Positions 27,936-39,300 of a stretch of DNA of 64,000 nucleotides are shown piece by piece (position 1 is the first letter of the stretch; each line of letters opens with the position of its first letter). A model generated the notes under the pieces. The model saw only the letters and a program-made list of their open reading frames with translations, searched no databases and had not been told where the DNA came from. Both the position numbers and the translations under genes were made by a program. Source of the DNA: Alphaproteobacteria bacterium 46_93_T64 (lineage in GTDB: Bacteria > Pseudomonadota > Alphaproteobacteria > Sneathiellales > Sneathiellaceae); contig MAAN01000017.1 in assembly GCA_002163135.1 (NCBI GenBank), positions 107,297-171,296 on the forward strand, read 5' to 3'.

Positions 27936-28727
27936 ATGGAAATAATCAGCCCACGTCAGGCAGACATAATGAATATGCTCCGCCAAGACGGTCGCGTCGG
28001 TGTTGAAGATCTGGCAGAGTTGTTCAATGTCTCGCCCCAAACGATCAGAAAAGACCTCAACGAATTGGGTGATCAAGATCTCTTGCAGCGCGTCCATGGC
28101 GGAGCAGTTCTGTCATCCGGTGTCAAGAATTTCGAATATGAAGCTCGGCGATTGCTCGCCGTCGAAGAGAAACGGCACATCGGTATCCTTGCAGCCTCAC
28201 TCATTCCCGACAATTGCACTTTGTTGATAAATATCGGAACGACGACCGAGCAAGTGGCCATCGGGCTTCGCGGCAAAGAAGGCATGATGGCGATTACGAA
28301 TAATATCAATGTGGTCAACATTCTCTCCGGCACGCCCGGGTTTGAGGTCATTGTCGCCGGCGGTGTCGTAAGGCCTACTGATGGCGGGGTCATTGGCGAA
28401 GCGACAGTGGATTTCATTAAGCAATTCAAGGTGGATTACGCTGTTATCGGAGCCTCTGCTATCGATGAAGACGGCTCTCTCCTAGATTATGATTACAGAG
28501 AAGTGAAGGTCGCTCAGGCGATTATTGATAATGCTCGGCAAACAATCCTTGTTGTTGATAGCATGAAACTTGAACGCTCTGCACCGGTCAGGATTGGTCA
28601 CATGACCCAAATGGATTACATCGTTACAGACAAACCTCTTCCCAGAAAATTACAGACCCTATGTAATGAGAACGATGTCATTGTAAAAATTACAGAGAAT
28701 ATACCAATGGCATCTGTATCTAACTGA
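27936..28727 (+). CDS. glpR: DeoR-family glycerol regulon repressor
   Basis: Repressor of 263 residues. N-terminal DeoR helix-turn-helix (VEDLAELFNVSPQTIRKDLNEL, about residues 20-42) is followed by RVHGGAV and a sugar-phosphate-binding ISOCOT-like domain (NIGTTTEQVAIGLRG; GGVVRPTDGGVIGEATVDF). It is directly ahead of glpK on the same strand, so glycerol-3-phosphate is the probable inducer. GGCGGAG precedes the ATG. Candidate targets are the motifs ahead of glpK and glpD. Confidence 0.87.
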   Translation: MEIISPRQADIMNMLRQDGRVGVEDLAELFNVSPQTIRKDLNELGDQDLLQRVHGGAVLSSGVKNFEYEARRLLAVEEKRHIGILAASLIPDNCTLLINIGTTTEQVAIGLRGKEGMMAITNNINVVNILSGTPGFEVIVAGGVVRPTDGGVIGEATVDFIKQFKVDYAVIGASAIDEDGSLLDYDYREVKVAQAIIDNARQTILVVDSMKLERSAPVRIGHMTQMDYIVTDKPLPRKLQTLCNENDVIVKITENIPMASVSN

Positions 28728-28744
28728 ATATCACCGGATCTTCC

Positions 28745-28763
28745 TTTCGTTTACTTTCATTTC
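28745..28763 (+). promoter_or_regulatory. GlpR-operator candidate ahead of glpK
   Basis: TTTCGTTTACTTTCATTTC matches the minus-strand repeat in the glpD promoter (TTTCGT-N5-TTCATTT shared; 14 of 19 positions). It lies in the glpR-glpK gap, 73 bases before the glpK ATG. Confidence 0.4.
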
Positions 28764-28835
28764 TTTTTATTTTTTGTGCAGTTGCTGATAAAATCAAAAA
28801 ATAAAGAAAATGGATATCAATAAGGACCAATCAGG

Positions 28836-30326
28836 ATGTCACGTTATATACTCGCGATAGATCAAGGCACAACCTCTTCGCGCGCCATTCTATTTGATAA
28901 ATCAACAAAGATTGTAGCCACCGGTCAACAGGAATTTGAACAGCATTTTCCAGCATCCGGATGGGTAGAGCACGATCCAGCTGATATTTGGACAACAACA
29001 CTCGCCACCTGTAAACAAGCGTTGCGCGACGCTAATACGACAATTAATGATGTTGCCGCCATTGGTATTACCAACCAGCGCGAAACTACAATTATCTGGG
29101 ATCGCGACACGGGAAAGCCTATCCACAATGCTATAGTCTGGCAGGACCGGCGAACCTCAGATTTCTGCGCACATTTAAAAGCCTCTGGTTTGGAACCCTT
29201 GTTTAAGGAAAAAACCGGATTACTTCTTGATCCGTACTTTTCTGGAACAAAGATCAACTGGCTTCTTGAAAATGTAGAAGGTGCCAGATCCAAAGCTGAA
29301 GCCGGAAAACTGGCTTTTGGAACGGTTGACTGCTTCCTCCTCTGGCATCTTACAGGCGGAAAAGTCCACGCCACTGACGCCACAAATGCCAGCCGTACCC
29401 TTATTTACGATATTCATGAAGGCTGCTGGTCGGATGAGCTATTAAAAGCACTCAACATTCCAACGTCTCTCCTGCCGGAAGTGAAAGATTGTTCAACTCA
29501 TTTTGGTGATTTGGATCCATCTCTATTTGGAGGAACAACAAAAATTACTGGTATAGCTGGAGATCAACAAGCGGCCACTATCGGGCAAGCATGTTTTGAA
29601 CCCGGAATGCTGAAATCTACTTACGGAACAGGGTGTTTTGCATTGCTCAATACCGGATCCACTCCAGTGAATTCCAACAATAAACTATTGACGACAATTG
29701 CGTATCAACTGGACGGTAAACCTACTTACGCATTGGAAGGCTCCATATTTGTCGCGGGCTCTGCCGTTCAATGGTTGCGGGACGGTCTTGGGATTATTGA
29801 AGAAGCCCACCAATCTGGCGAGCTGGCTGCGAAGGCCGATGAGCAGCAAGATGTCATAATGGTTCCAGCTTTCGTCGGACTTGGCGCGCCTTATTGGGAT
29901 GCCGACTGCCGCGGCGCGATATTCGGGCTGACACGTGCAACAGGCCCCGCAGAACTTTCGAAAGCGGCGCTTGAAAGTGTTTGTTATCAAACTCGCGATC
30001 TTCTAGATGCCATGAAAGCAGATATCGGTGACAGTATGACGACGGTATTGCGTGTGGATGGCGGCATGGTTGCCTCTGACTGGACAATGCAACGGCTCGC
30101 TGATTTGCTTGGTGCTCCGGTCGACCGCCCGCAAATTCTTGAAACAACCGCACTAGGGGCCGCGTACCTTGCCGGTCTTGCCATCGGATTTTATCCAAAA
30201 CCAGATGAATTTGCAAAAACCTGGGGCCTTGAAACTCGATTTTCGCCAACACTACAGCAAGAGACAAGAGATGCTGCGTATAGTCGTTGGCAAGACGCAA
30301 TTTCTCGTACCCTGACATCACAATAA
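28836..30326 (+). CDS. glpK: Glycerol kinase
   Basis: FGGY kinase of 496 residues that phosphorylates glycerol to glycerol-3-phosphate in the cytoplasm. Seen: N-terminal ATPase loop [17 protein letters not shown], the glycerol pocket [28 protein letters not shown] (residue positions 69-96), [20 protein letters not shown] and the C-terminal DGGMVASDW with [14 protein letters not shown]. Full length for the family. Follows glpR by about 110 bases that hold an operator candidate. GlpD, the next enzyme of the route, is at 40258. Confidence 0.96.
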   Translation: MSRYILAIDQGTTSSRAILFDKSTKIVATGQQEFEQHFPASGWVEHDPADIWTTTLATCKQALRDANTTINDVAAIGITNQRETTIIWDRDTGKPIHNAIVWQDRRTSDFCAHLKASGLEPLFKEKTGLLLDPYFSGTKINWLLENVEGARSKAEAGKLAFGTVDCFLLWHLTGGKVHATDATNASRTLIYDIHEGCWSDELLKALNIPTSLLPEVKDCSTHFGDLDPSLFGGTTKITGIAGDQQAATIGQACFEPGMLKSTYGTGCFALLNTGSTPVNSNNKLLTTIAYQLDGKPTYALEGSIFVAGSAVQWLRDGLGIIEEAHQSGELAAKADEQQDVIMVPAFVGLGAPYWDADCRGAIFGLTRATGPAELSKAALESVCYQTRDLLDAMKADIGDSMTTVLRVDGGMVASDWTMQRLADLLGAPVDRPQILETTALGAAYLAGLAIGFYPKPDEFAKTWGLETRFSPTLQQETRDAAYSRWQDAISRTLTSQ

Positions 30327-30335
30327 GGACCCTTC

Positions 30336-30959
30336 ATGGAAATCGAATATTTTTTCGCATCTTATTCAGCGTATGCTTATCTGGGTGCAGCGGAACTTGC
30401 GGCCATTACCAAACGAACTGGCGCAAAAGTCATCTACAAACCTGTTGATTTACGAGCGGTAATGCCAGCTGCCGGTTCACAGTCCTTTGCAGAGCGCAGC
30501 CAGTTCCATAAAGATTACTTTTTTGGCCGCGAAATGGTGCGCTGGGCAGAACATCGGGACCTTCCCATAATGAACGGGATACCAACCTACCATGGGAACG
30601 ACATCACGCTGTCCAACTGCCTTCTAATTGCCGCAGATAAAGCCGGTCTGGATATGGAAAAATTAACTGGCGAGATGATGCGCGCCCATTGGGTAGACGA
30701 CGCGGATCTAGCCTCTGCAACGGATCTTAAAAAAATCTGCGCAGCGGTGGAGATCGACGCGAAACCGCTTTTCGATACAGCAAATGATCCAGATATCGTA
30801 AATACCTATAAAGAATATACGGACGATGCCATTAAACGCGGCGTATTTGGATCGCCAACATATTTTGTTGCAGACGACATGTTCTATGGCCAAGACCGAT
30901 TGGAATTGGTAGAGCGCGCGCTACACAAACCTTACAATGGAAAATGGCCCATTCGCTAG
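30336..30959 (+). CDS. HCCA-isomerase / DsbA-like thioredoxin-fold protein
   Basis: Thioredoxin-fold protein of 207 residues in the kappa-GST / 2-hydroxychromene-2-carboxylate isomerase group. The N-terminal strand and first helix read EYFFASYSAYAYLGAAEL, with the catalytic serine position SYSAY where DsbA would have CxxC, so a disulfide role is unlikely; GVFGSPTYFV and FYGQDRLELVERAL are the conserved C-terminal parts. The start is nine bases after glpK with GGAC upstream, so it is the last gene of the glpK unit. Glutathione-dependent isomerase activity is the family's known role; the substrate is unknown. Confidence 0.83.
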   Translation: MEIEYFFASYSAYAYLGAAELAAITKRTGAKVIYKPVDLRAVMPAAGSQSFAERSQFHKDYFFGREMVRWAEHRDLPIMNGIPTYHGNDITLSNCLLIAADKAGLDMEKLTGEMMRAHWVDDADLASATDLKKICAAVEIDAKPLFDTANDPDIVNTYKEYTDDAIKRGVFGSPTYFVADDMFYGQDRLELVERALHKPYNGKWPIR

Positions 30960-30985
30960 AACAGGCCATTTCACAAAATTCAAAT

Positions 30986-32074
30986 TTATAAATCTATTCT
31001 TCTGCTCGTTTCAGCATCGAATAGATGGATATTTTCACGAGTAATGGATATTGGCAGTTTGTCGCCCGGCACTGTTTTTAAGGTGCCGGAACGCCGGACA
31101 GTCATGTCCGTTTCGTCTTCGCCAAAATGGCCATGAACAAGTGTATCCGCACCGAGATGCTCGACAAGTGTAACCGTCAATGGCAGAGAATTTTCGCTAC
31201 CTTCTGCCAGTTGTAGATGTTCAGGGCGCACACCAAGCTTAACCTTCTTACCTGCGTAATCAGGCAAGCCACCATTTCCAAGAGCAAGGCCGATATTAGT
31301 AGCAATATCAACACTTTCTCCGTCTTCACTGATTTTGGTATCCAAGATATTCATAGCAGGTGAGCCAATGAACTCAGCTACAAACAGTGACGCCGGACGT
31401 TCATAAAGCTCAATCGGTGTTCCCAATTGCTCAACAACACCGCTATTGAGTACCATCAGACGATGCCCCAGTGTCATGGCTTCCACCTGATCATGGGTCA
31501 CATATATGCTGGTAATTCCCAGGCTTTCCTGAAGGCGCTTAATCTCCACGCGCATCTGAACACGTAGCTTAGCATCCAGATTTGAAAGCGGTTCATCGAA
31601 CAAAAATACACTTGGTTTTCGAACGATTGCACGGCCCATGGCAACACGCTGACGTTGACCGCCGCTCAACTCCCGGGGTTTGCGTGTAAGCTGTTCGTCC
31701 GTCAGCTCCAGAATTCCCGCTGCATTTTTAACACGCTCATCAATTTCCGATTTACTAAGACCCATAATCTTCAGGCCATAAGCCATATTATTATAAACAG
31801 TCATATGGGGATAAAGCGCGTAGTTTTGGAAAACCATTGCGATATCCCGTTTTGATGGCTCTAGGTCATTGACGACTTTATCGCCGATTTCCAACTCACC
31901 ACCAGTAACGGTTTCCAAGCCTGCAATCATACGAAGCAAGGTCGATTTACCGCAACCAGACGGGCCAACTAAAACCAGAAATTCTCCATCCTGAACATCA
32001 ACATCCACGCCGTGGATTGCTTTAAAACCGTTCGGGTAGGTTTTTTGGATGTTATCAAGCTTAACACTTGCCAT
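30986..32074 (-). CDS. ugpC: Glycerol-3-phosphate ABC importer ATPase
   Basis: MalK/UgpC-type ATPase of 362 residues. Walker [10 protein letters not shown], signature LSGGQRQR, Walker [14 protein letters not shown] and H-loop YVTHDQVEA are canonical; the C-terminal TOBE-like regulatory domain begins near residue 235. It closes an ugpBAEC operon and, with glpK and glpD in the window, supports glycerol-phosphate uptake. A UgpQ phosphodiesterase gene is absent here. Related ATPases serve other sugars, so the symbol depends on the operon context. Confidence 0.88.
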   Translation of the reverse strand: MASVKLDNIQKTYPNGFKAIHGVDVDVQDGEFLVLVGPSGCGKSTLLRMIAGLETVTGGELEIGDKVVNDLEPSKRDIAMVFQNYALYPHMTVYNNMAYGLKIMGLSKSEIDERVKNAAGILELTDEQLTRKPRELSGGQRQRVAMGRAIVRKPSVFLFDEPLSNLDAKLRVQMRVEIKRLQESLGITSIYVTHDQVEAMTLGHRLMVLNSGVVEQLGTPIELYERPASLFVAEFIGSPAMNILDTKISEDGESVDIATNIGLALGNGGLPDYAGKKVKLGVRPEHLQLAEGSENSLPLTVTLVEHLGADTLVHGHFGEDETDMTVRRSGTLKTVPGDKLPISITRENIHLFDAETSRRIDL

Positions 32075-32090
32075 TTTTTACCTTCAATCC

Positions 32091-32939
32091 TTACTTTTCT
32101 GTCTCAGTTAGGCCTTGAACAAAAAGCCTCTGCATAAACACAACAACAGCAACCGGCGGCAGAACCGACAGCAGCGTAGTCATCATAACCAAATGCCACT
32201 GTGGCACAGACTCGCCAGCCTCAAGCATTCGGCCAATTTGCATAACAATGGTGTACATGTCTTGATCTGTTGTGACCAATAATGGCCATAGATACTGGTT
32301 CCAGCCGTAAATAAACAAAATCACAAACAAGGCTGCAATGTTGGTTCGTGACATCGGAATTAGAATATCTATAAAGAAACGGATCGGGCCGGCACCGTCA
32401 ATGCGAGCAGCTTCCAACAATTCATCTGGAATGGTTAAGAACACCTGACGGAACATAAACGTTGCTGTCGCAGAGGCGATCAACGGAACAGTCAGGCCCC
32501 AGTAGGTGTCCAGCATTCCAAGATTAGCCACAACTTCAAACGTTGGCAAAATCCGCACCTCAACTGGCAACATCAATGTGATGAAAATCATCCAGAAAAA
32601 GCCCATACGGAAGGGAAAGCGGAAATACACAATGGCAAATGCTGAAAGCAATGAAATGCTAATCTTACCAAAAGCGATCATCAACGCCATGATCATGCTG
32701 TTGACCAACATGTAGGAAACTCCGACGCCGTCTCCACCCCAAAGGCCTTTATTAAGAACTACATCCAGATTTTCAAAGAAATGAGTCCCCGGCCAAATCG
32801 GCAAAGGCAACTCTGACATCCGAACAGCGTCGTGACTTGCCGCCACAAACGTCAACCAAAGTGGGAATGCAACAACGATCACACCCAAAATAAGGACCGT
32901 ATGCGCCATGAACGTTAGAAAAGGTCTATTCTCAATCAT
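32091..32939 (-). CDS. ugpE: Glycerol-3-phosphate ABC permease, UgpE-type
   Basis: Inner-membrane permease, about 282 residues from [10 protein letters not shown], with six spans. The coupling motif [20 protein letters not shown] is the EAA loop of MalG-type permeases. AAGGTG precedes the chosen ATG, which overlaps the ugpA end by eight bases; the longer frame to 32963 lies inside ugpA. Ends 17 bases before ugpC. Confidence 0.87.
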   Translation of the reverse strand: MIENRPFLTFMAHTVLILGVIVVAFPLWLTFVAASHDAVRMSELPLPIWPGTHFFENLDVVLNKGLWGGDGVGVSYMLVNSMIMALMIAFGKISISLLSAFAIVYFRFPFRMGFFWMIFITLMLPVEVRILPTFEVVANLGMLDTYWGLTVPLIASATATFMFRQVFLTIPDELLEAARIDGAGPIRFFIDILIPMSRTNIAALFVILFIYGWNQYLWPLLVTTDQDMYTIVMQIGRMLEAGESVPQWHLVMMTTLLSVLPPVAVVVFMQRLFVQGLTETEK

Positions 32940-33819
32940 TGTAAGACACCTTTTTCTCAACAAAGCGGAACTGTATGACCGTCAATCCGATGACAATCCC
33001 CATCAGAATGACTGACTGAGCGGCAGATCCACCAAGATCCAAACCAACAAAACCGTCATTGTAAACCTTATAGACGAGAATTTGAGTTGAGTTCGCCGGG
33101 CCGCCAGATGTAATGGCATCCACGATACCGAAAGTTTCGAAGAACGCGTACACAACATTAATGACCAACAAGAAGAATGTTGTTGGAGATAACAGCGGAA
33201 ATACAATCGTCCAGAACCTGCGGCCAGGGCCTGCGCCATCAATCGCAGCGGCTTCAATCAGGGATTTTGGAATGGATTGCAATCCGGCGAGGAAAAATAA
33301 GAAATTATAGGCAATTTGCTTCCAGGACGCGGCAAAGATTACCAGCGCCATGGCTTCAGTTCCATTTACTTTATGGTTCCAGTCATACCCTATGAATTGC
33401 AACACATATGGCAATATTCCGAGAGTAGGATTGAACATAAAGAACCAAAGGGCACCCGCCGCCGCTGGCGCTACCGCATACGGCCAAATCAGGAATGTCC
33501 GGTACAAACCAGAGCCTTTGACAACCCGGTCCGCCATGACAGCAAGAAGTAATGCCGATCCCATAGAAAGAGACGCTACCAGAAAGGAAAAGACGAATGT
33601 GCGTTGGAAAGAGCCCCAGTAATATGGGTCTTCAAACAAATATTCAAAATTTTCAAACCAAACGAATTTTGACGATAAACCGAAGGCGTCCTCAACCAGC
33701 AATGACTGATAAAGTGCCTGACTGGCCGGCCAGATAAAAAATATCACGGTTACCAGTATTTGCGGTAAAACCAACAAATAGGGCAACGCAGAGGGGCCAA
33801 AGTGAACGCGTTTCAACAT
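32932..33819 (-). CDS. ugpA: Glycerol-3-phosphate ABC permease, UgpA-type
   Basis: Permease of 295 residues from [20 protein letters not shown], the family's usual N-terminus, with six spans. The EAA loop is [22 protein letters not shown] further ATG at 33858 would put the start inside a hairpin. Lies between ugpB, with a terminator-like stem in the gap, and ugpE. Confidence 0.87.
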   Translation of the reverse strand: MLKRVHFGPSALPYLLVLPQILVTVIFFIWPASQALYQSLLVEDAFGLSSKFVWFENFEYLFEDPYYWGSFQRTFVFSFLVASLSMGSALLLAVMADRVVKGSGLYRTFLIWPYAVAPAAAGALWFFMFNPTLGILPYVLQFIGYDWNHKVNGTEAMALVIFAASWKQIAYNFLFFLAGLQSIPKSLIEAAAIDGAGPGRRFWTIVFPLLSPTTFFLLVINVVYAFFETFGIVDAITSGGPANSTQILVYKVYNDGFVGLDLGGSAAQSVILMGIVIGLTVIQFRFVEKKVSYND

Positions 33820-33846
33820 AGTTTTACGAAACCTGCTAATAAGAAA

Positions 33847-33876
33847 CCCGCCGCACAATTAACCTTGCGCGGCGGG
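33847..33876 (-). terminator. Hairpin between ugpB and ugpA
   Basis: Minus strand: 8-bp stem CCCGCCGC/GCGGCGGG (arms 33869-33876 and 33847-33854), 14-base loop, then TTTCTTATT. Inside the operon, it probably terminates part of the transcripts or protects the ugpB message. Confidence 0.7.
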
Positions 33877-33891
33877 AATTATTTGACGTGA

Positions 33892-35205
33892 TTATTTGTT
33901 AGCTTTTTCGAACTTGCGAAGAAGCGCATCACCGCGTTTTACAGCAGTTTCCAAACCCTCGTCAGCTGATTTTTCACCTGACCAGATTGCTTCCATTTCT
34001 TCGTTAATAATATCGCGAATTTGCACGAAGTTACCAAAACGAATACCACGTGAAGATGGTGTTGGTATGTTCAAGCTCAGCTGTTTGATCGCTGTATCTG
34101 TACCAGGATTGGTATCGTAGAAGCCTTGAGTTTTAGAAAGCGCATAAGCAGCTTTAGTGATCGGAACATAACCTGTTCCCTGATGCCACCAAGCTTGTAC
34201 TTCTGGTGAAGACAGGTGTGTCATGAATTTTGCAACACCCTTATAGTCGTCACTTTTTTGGCCTTTAAGAACCCAAAGAGTAGCGCCGCCAATGATTGAG
34301 TTTTGTGGTGAATCGATGACGTCTTTGTAGAAAGGCAGCATTGACTGACCAAATTCAAATTTGGCTTGTTTCTTGATTGAACCGTAGTAAGCGGATGAAT
34401 TCATCCACATGCCACATTCCTGATTAATGAACATTGGCAAACTGTCACCACGGCGACCGCCATATGCGAATGTGCCGTCTTTTGTCCATTTAGCAAGATT
34501 GTTCCAGTGTTTTTTCACTGCATCATTGTTAAATGAGAATTTTGTATCAATACCAGCGAAACCGTTTTCTTTAGTTCCCATTGGAATGTTGTGCCATGCA
34601 CTGAAGTTTTCAGCCATAACCCATGATTGCCAGCCGAATGAGAAGCCGCATTTGTAACCAGCCCCGAGCAACTTGTCAGAAGCACTTTTCATTTCGCCCC
34701 AAGTAGCAGGTACTTTGCTGATACCGGCTTTTTTGAAAGCGTCTTTGTTGTACCAAAGAACAGGTGTTGAGCTGTTGAACGGCATTGAAAGCAGTTCACC
34801 TTCAGACGTTTGATAGTAGCTGATCACAGCCGGCAGAAAATCGTTTTTATCGAATTTTTCGCCAGCATCAATCATTACTTGCTCAACAGGATAAACGGCG
34901 CCTTTAGCAGCCATCATTGTTGCTGTGCCAACTTCAAAAACCTGCACGATGTGAGGTTGTTTCTTGGCACGGAACGCAGCAATCGCAGAAGTCATTGTTT
35001 CTGTGTAGTTGCCTTTAAAAGTTGGAACTACTTTATATTCAGATTGTGATTTATTGAAATCATCCGCAATTTTATTGACGCGTTCACCGTTGGTGCCGCC
35101 CATCGCGTGCCACCAGTTAATTTCTGTCGCAGCAGACACGATCGAAGTACTTCCAATCAATGCAGCTAGTGTTGCTGGCGCAACAATTCTTTTCATAATT
35201 GACAT
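33892..35205 (-). CDS. ugpB: Glycerol-3-phosphate-binding periplasmic protein
   Basis: Extracellular-type solute-binding protein of 437 residues. Signal peptide KRIVAPATLAALIGSTSIVSA, mature start near ATEINWWHAMGGTNGERVNKIADDFNKSQ (residue positions 26-54), the UgpB-type N-terminus. PFNSSTPVLWYNKDAFKKAGI and IIGGATLWVLKGQK are family-typical. It heads ugpBAEC and is divergent from a LysR gene. Binding of sn-glycerol-3-phosphate or its diesters is inferred from family and the presence of glpK and glpD. Confidence 0.88.
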   Translation of the reverse strand: MSIMKRIVAPATLAALIGSTSIVSAATEINWWHAMGGTNGERVNKIADDFNKSQSEYKVVPTFKGNYTETMTSAIAAFRAKKQPHIVQVFEVGTATMMAAKGAVYPVEQVMIDAGEKFDKNDFLPAVISYYQTSEGELLSMPFNSSTPVLWYNKDAFKKAGISKVPATWGEMKSASDKLLGAGYKCGFSFGWQSWVMAENFSAWHNIPMGTKENGFAGIDTKFSFNNDAVKKHWNNLAKWTKDGTFAYGGRRGDSLPMFINQECGMWMNSSAYYGSIKKQAKFEFGQSMLPFYKDVIDSPQNSIIGGATLWVLKGQKSDDYKGVAKFMTHLSSPEVQAWWHQGTGYVPITKAAYALSKTQGFYDTNPGTDTAIKQLSLNIPTPSSRGIRFGNFVQIRDIINEEMEAIWSGEKSADEGLETAVKRGDALLRKFEKANK

Positions 35206-35391
35206 TGCTCTTCCCTATTGCTTGATGCCAGTTAAGCCAATAATGGCTTCGAATTCATTTATTATAACGGAGGCATCATTCTCCCTCCGCTACAATAATA
35301 GGATTTACAACCTCTTCAATGACCGTTTGATGACAAACACGGTTCTTGCCGTTTCACCTTCATTTTTCTTCGCTTTCTATAATATGATAGA

Positions 35392-35413
35392 ATGATATCA
35401 TAACATCATGTTA
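35392..35413. promoter_or_regulatory. Two abutting palindromes between ugpB and a LysR gene
   Basis: ATGATATCAT (35392-35401) and TAACATCATGTTA (35401-35413) share one base. They lie 30-50 bases ahead of the LysR start in the divergent ugpB gap, the place for a LysR autoregulatory site. Confidence 0.45.
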
Positions 35414-35444
35414 TATACTTGGCTTTTACCAGTGAGATTCATTT

Positions 35445-36335
35445 ATGATTCGGTTACGACAGTTAGAAGCATTCAGAGCTGTAATGTCAGCAGGCAGCGT
35501 CACATCAGCGGCTAATATGCTTGGAATCTCTCAACCAGCGGTAAGTCGCTTGATTGTTAGCTTTGAACAGTCGATGGGCATGTCATTATTCGACAGAAAG
35601 CGCGGACGCCTATCCCCCACATATGAGGCACGCTTTCTATTAGATGAAGTTGAAAGGGCTGTTTCAAACCTCGAACATATTTCGCGCTTATCCGAAGATA
35701 TTCGAAATCAAAAAGCCGGTCATTTACGGATTGCATGCCTTTCTGGCTTCGCTACGTCACTTATGCCCCTTGCGATTGCCGAATTTTTGAAAGGCAGAGC
35801 GGACGTCACCATTGCCATTCAAACACACACAGCCGTTAGAGTGCGTGAATGGATAGCGGCCCAGCAGTATGACATCGGTATCGCCGATGAATTCGAAGGT
35901 CACAGCGCAATCAATCATGAAGCTGTCAACATCCGGACAGTTTGTGTCATGTCCCCGCAGCATCCTCTCGCCTCTCAAAAAACGATACGGGTCGAAGATC
36001 TACATCAGATGCCCATGATCATTCAGGACAACGAAAACAAATTTCACCATCAATTAAAGGCGGCCTTTGATAAAGCCGGGGTAAGTTTGAATTCTAAAGT
36101 AGAAGTCAGCCAGTTTGCTACGGCTTGTCTGCTTGCAAGGCAAGGGGTCGGGGCCGCAATCGTCAGTTCAATTGACGCTGCGGAATATGTGGGGCATGGC
36201 TTGATTGCACGGCCGTTTGAACCCTCGTTGCCGTTTACGCTCGGTATCCTTTACCCCAAATTCCACCCACGATCCCTTTTGCTACAGGATTTTACCAAAC
36301 ATTTTCTGGATCGCCTCGCGCCGTTCACCCTTTAG
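35445..36335 (+). CDS. LysR-family transcriptional regulator
   Basis: LysR protein of 296 residues. Winged helix at the N-terminus (LEAFRAVMSAGSVTSAANMLGISQPAVSRLI, residue positions 7-37) and an effector domain with RIACLSGFATSLMPLAI and later FATACLLARQGVGAAIVSS. It is divergent from the ugp operon and ends 21 bases before the convergent carboxylase gene. Either could be a target; its position facing ugpB makes that operon the better guess. Confidence 0.88.
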   Translation: MIRLRQLEAFRAVMSAGSVTSAANMLGISQPAVSRLIVSFEQSMGMSLFDRKRGRLSPTYEARFLLDEVERAVSNLEHISRLSEDIRNQKAGHLRIACLSGFATSLMPLAIAEFLKGRADVTIAIQTHTAVRVREWIAAQQYDIGIADEFEGHSAINHEAVNIRTVCVMSPQHPLASQKTIRVEDLHQMPMIIQDNENKFHHQLKAAFDKAGVSLNSKVEVSQFATACLLARQGVGAAIVSSIDAAEYVGHGLIARPFEPSLPFTLGILYPKFHPRSLLLQDFTKHFLDRLAPFTL

Positions 36336-36356
36336 GACACTAATTCAGCGAGAAAC

Positions 36357-39300
36357 TTACCAAGTGTCGACAAATGTGCGTTTCTTTCCTGAACGCCGGA
36401 CAGGCCGTGCGACAGATTTCAAACCTTGAGCAAGTCGGGTACGGGTTTCCGCCGGATCGATAACATCGTCTATTTCCATGAAGGCGGCTGCGTTCACAGC
36501 TTTACCGCGCGCATAGGCCTCATCCACCATAACATTAAACACATTCTGGCGTTCGTCCTCGTCATCAATAGCAGCTAGTTCTTTCTTAAACCCAAGACGT
36601 ACAGCACCTTCCAATCCCATCGGACCCATTTCACCGGTTGGCCAAGATACACACAAAAACGGCGCATGCATTGAGCCGCCGCCCATAGCTTGCGCTCCGA
36701 GCCCATATCCTTTTCGCAAAATGACGGTAAATACGGGTACGGTTATGCTTCCGAAAGCTGCGAAAAAGCGAGCGGTTTTCCGCACCAACGCTGTTTTTTC
36801 AGCTTCAGGGCCAACCATAAAGCCTGGCGTATCGCAAAGGGTGAGGATCGGAATATCAAAGGCGTCACAAAGTTGGATATGCCGTGCTGCTTTTTCTGAA
36901 GCATCGGCGTCGATGGCTCCGCCCAAATGCATGGGGTTATTTGCAATCAAGCCCAAGGGTTGCCCTTCGATACGCAAAAAGGCAGTAATCATGCCGGGCG
37001 CAAAATTGGGCCTAATTTCCTGAATACTGTCCGTATCGGCTAGCACCTCGATTACTTTTCGAATATCATAAACCCGAAGCCGGTTTTCAGGGATTACCTG
37101 CCTGAGTTCTCGTTGATCCCCATGTGTCCATGTCTTAACCGCACCTTGAAAATATGAAAGCAGGTTTTTCGCAGTATCTGTGGCCGCTTTTTCATCTTTC
37201 ACCACAATGTCGATGACGCCATTCCGGGATTGCATGGAAACAGGACCGACTTCCTCAGGGGTATAAATACCAAGACCGCCCCCTTCAATCATTGCGGGGC
37301 CGCCCATACCAATTGATGTATCTTCTGTAGCAATCAAAAGGTCACTTACCCCCATCAAGGCCGCGTTCCCGGCAAAACAACGCCCGGAGGCAATCCCGAT
37401 GCGCGGAACTAATCCTGAAAGACGCGCGTAGGTTTGAAAAGTTGGGATATCCAGCGTTGACGCCGCGTTAATATCAACATCTCCTGGCCGGCCACCACCG
37501 CCTTCCCCATAAAAGATTATGGGGAGTTCTCTGGCTTCAGCGAGATGCAGAAGACGGTCGGTTTTTTTATGGTTCATCACACCCTGAGTGCCTGCAAAAA
37601 CCATATAATCATACCCAAGAACGACACATGCCGCATCTTGAGCTTCGAACAAATCTCCGTTTATGCTTGCGGTTCCAGCAACCATGCCATCGGCAGGACT
37701 TATCCTCTCCAGTGTTTCGACACTGTGCCGAGATCGCTGCGCAGCAATGTTCAGGCCCCCATATTCTGACAAGCTACCCGGGTCGATCAGACGGTCTATA
37801 TTTTCACGAACTGTGCATTTTCCGTGGGAGTGGCGCTTAGCAACAGCATCCGGTCTCGCTGCATCCAATATTGCATTTTTCTTAGCCAACAATTCAGCCA
37901 AGTCGGGACGAATTTCATCAAAATCAATCGATCCTGTCTGGGTTACATCTACTAACGCCACATCACCCGGGGTTACATAAACCAGCGCAGCCTGCTCATT
38001 GACAGTCTCACCAATCGTCACAGGAATAGCCAATATTGTTCCGCTGATCTCAGAAATTATCTGATGTTCCATTTTCATGGCCTCCAGCACAGCAACAACT
38101 TGTCCTTTGGAGACAGTCTCCCCAGTTTGCACTGAAATTTCGACAACCGTTCCCATGAGAGAGGACACGATACTCTCCGCTCCTTCTGGAGCTATATCGC
38201 CCACGTCTGCCCGCGATTGAAATGGGGTCGCTAATGCAATCTGCTTCGATGCTGGACGGGCCGCGAGAAGCTTAGGCAGATTTTCATCTACATAACGTGT
38301 AGAAACACAGCCATTTTGCACGTCTTTATTTTGAAGTAATGCCCGAAGAAATGTTATATTGGTTTCTATCCCAGAAATCCCATAATCCGCCAAAGCCTGA
38401 TCAGTCCGGGCAAGGATAGTTCGATAGTCTGCTTTGGGGTCGGAAACGATAACCTTAGACAAGAGAGAGTCATATCTCGGGTTGGCTGCCCAGCCTAAAT
38501 GTGCAGAACCATCGATCCTTATACCCCGTCCTTGCGGTAATTCATGCCCTGAGATCACGCCGCCAGCGGGGCGAACATTCCCCAAATCGTCAAATATTTC
38601 TGCGTTAATTCTCGCCTGTACAGCGAAACCGCGTGGTATCAGCTCTGATTGGCGCAGGTCAAGTTCTTCTAGAGTTGCCCCCATCGCCACCCGTAGCTGA
38701 GCTTCGACCAAATCAATTCCCAAAATTTCTTCAGTAATTGTATGCTCAACCTGTATCCGCGGGTTTGCCTCCATAAACGCAAAACTCTCATCAACCGCTG
38801 AGACAAGAAATTCGAATGTTCCAAGTCCCAGGTAGTTGACCTTTGCTGCGATTTTCAAGGCCGCGCCGAACAAACTCTGCTTTAACTTTTTGCTGAGCCC
38901 AATAGCAGGCGCGATTTCAAGGATTTTCTGGTTTCGTCGTTGCAGAGAACAATCACGCTCATGAAGATGAAGAACATTGCTGCCATCGCCCAAAATTTGG
39001 ACTTCAATATGACGCGCATTCGGCATAAACCGTTCTACATAAACTCGGCCATCTCCGAACGCTGCTTCAGCTTCATTAGAGGCGGATTTATAGGCTTCTA
39101 CCAACTCAGCGCTGCAAGTTACAAGCCGCATCCCCCGGCCGCCGCCGCCAGCGATCGCTTTGATGAACATATGGCTGCCGACTTCCAATTCTTTAAAAAA
39201 CTGCTCGGCGGCCTCAATAGAAGTTGCTTCATTTCGGCCTGCAAGTACGGGAACACCGAGCTCAATGGCTAAACCGCGAGCGGCACTTTTATCTGCAAGC

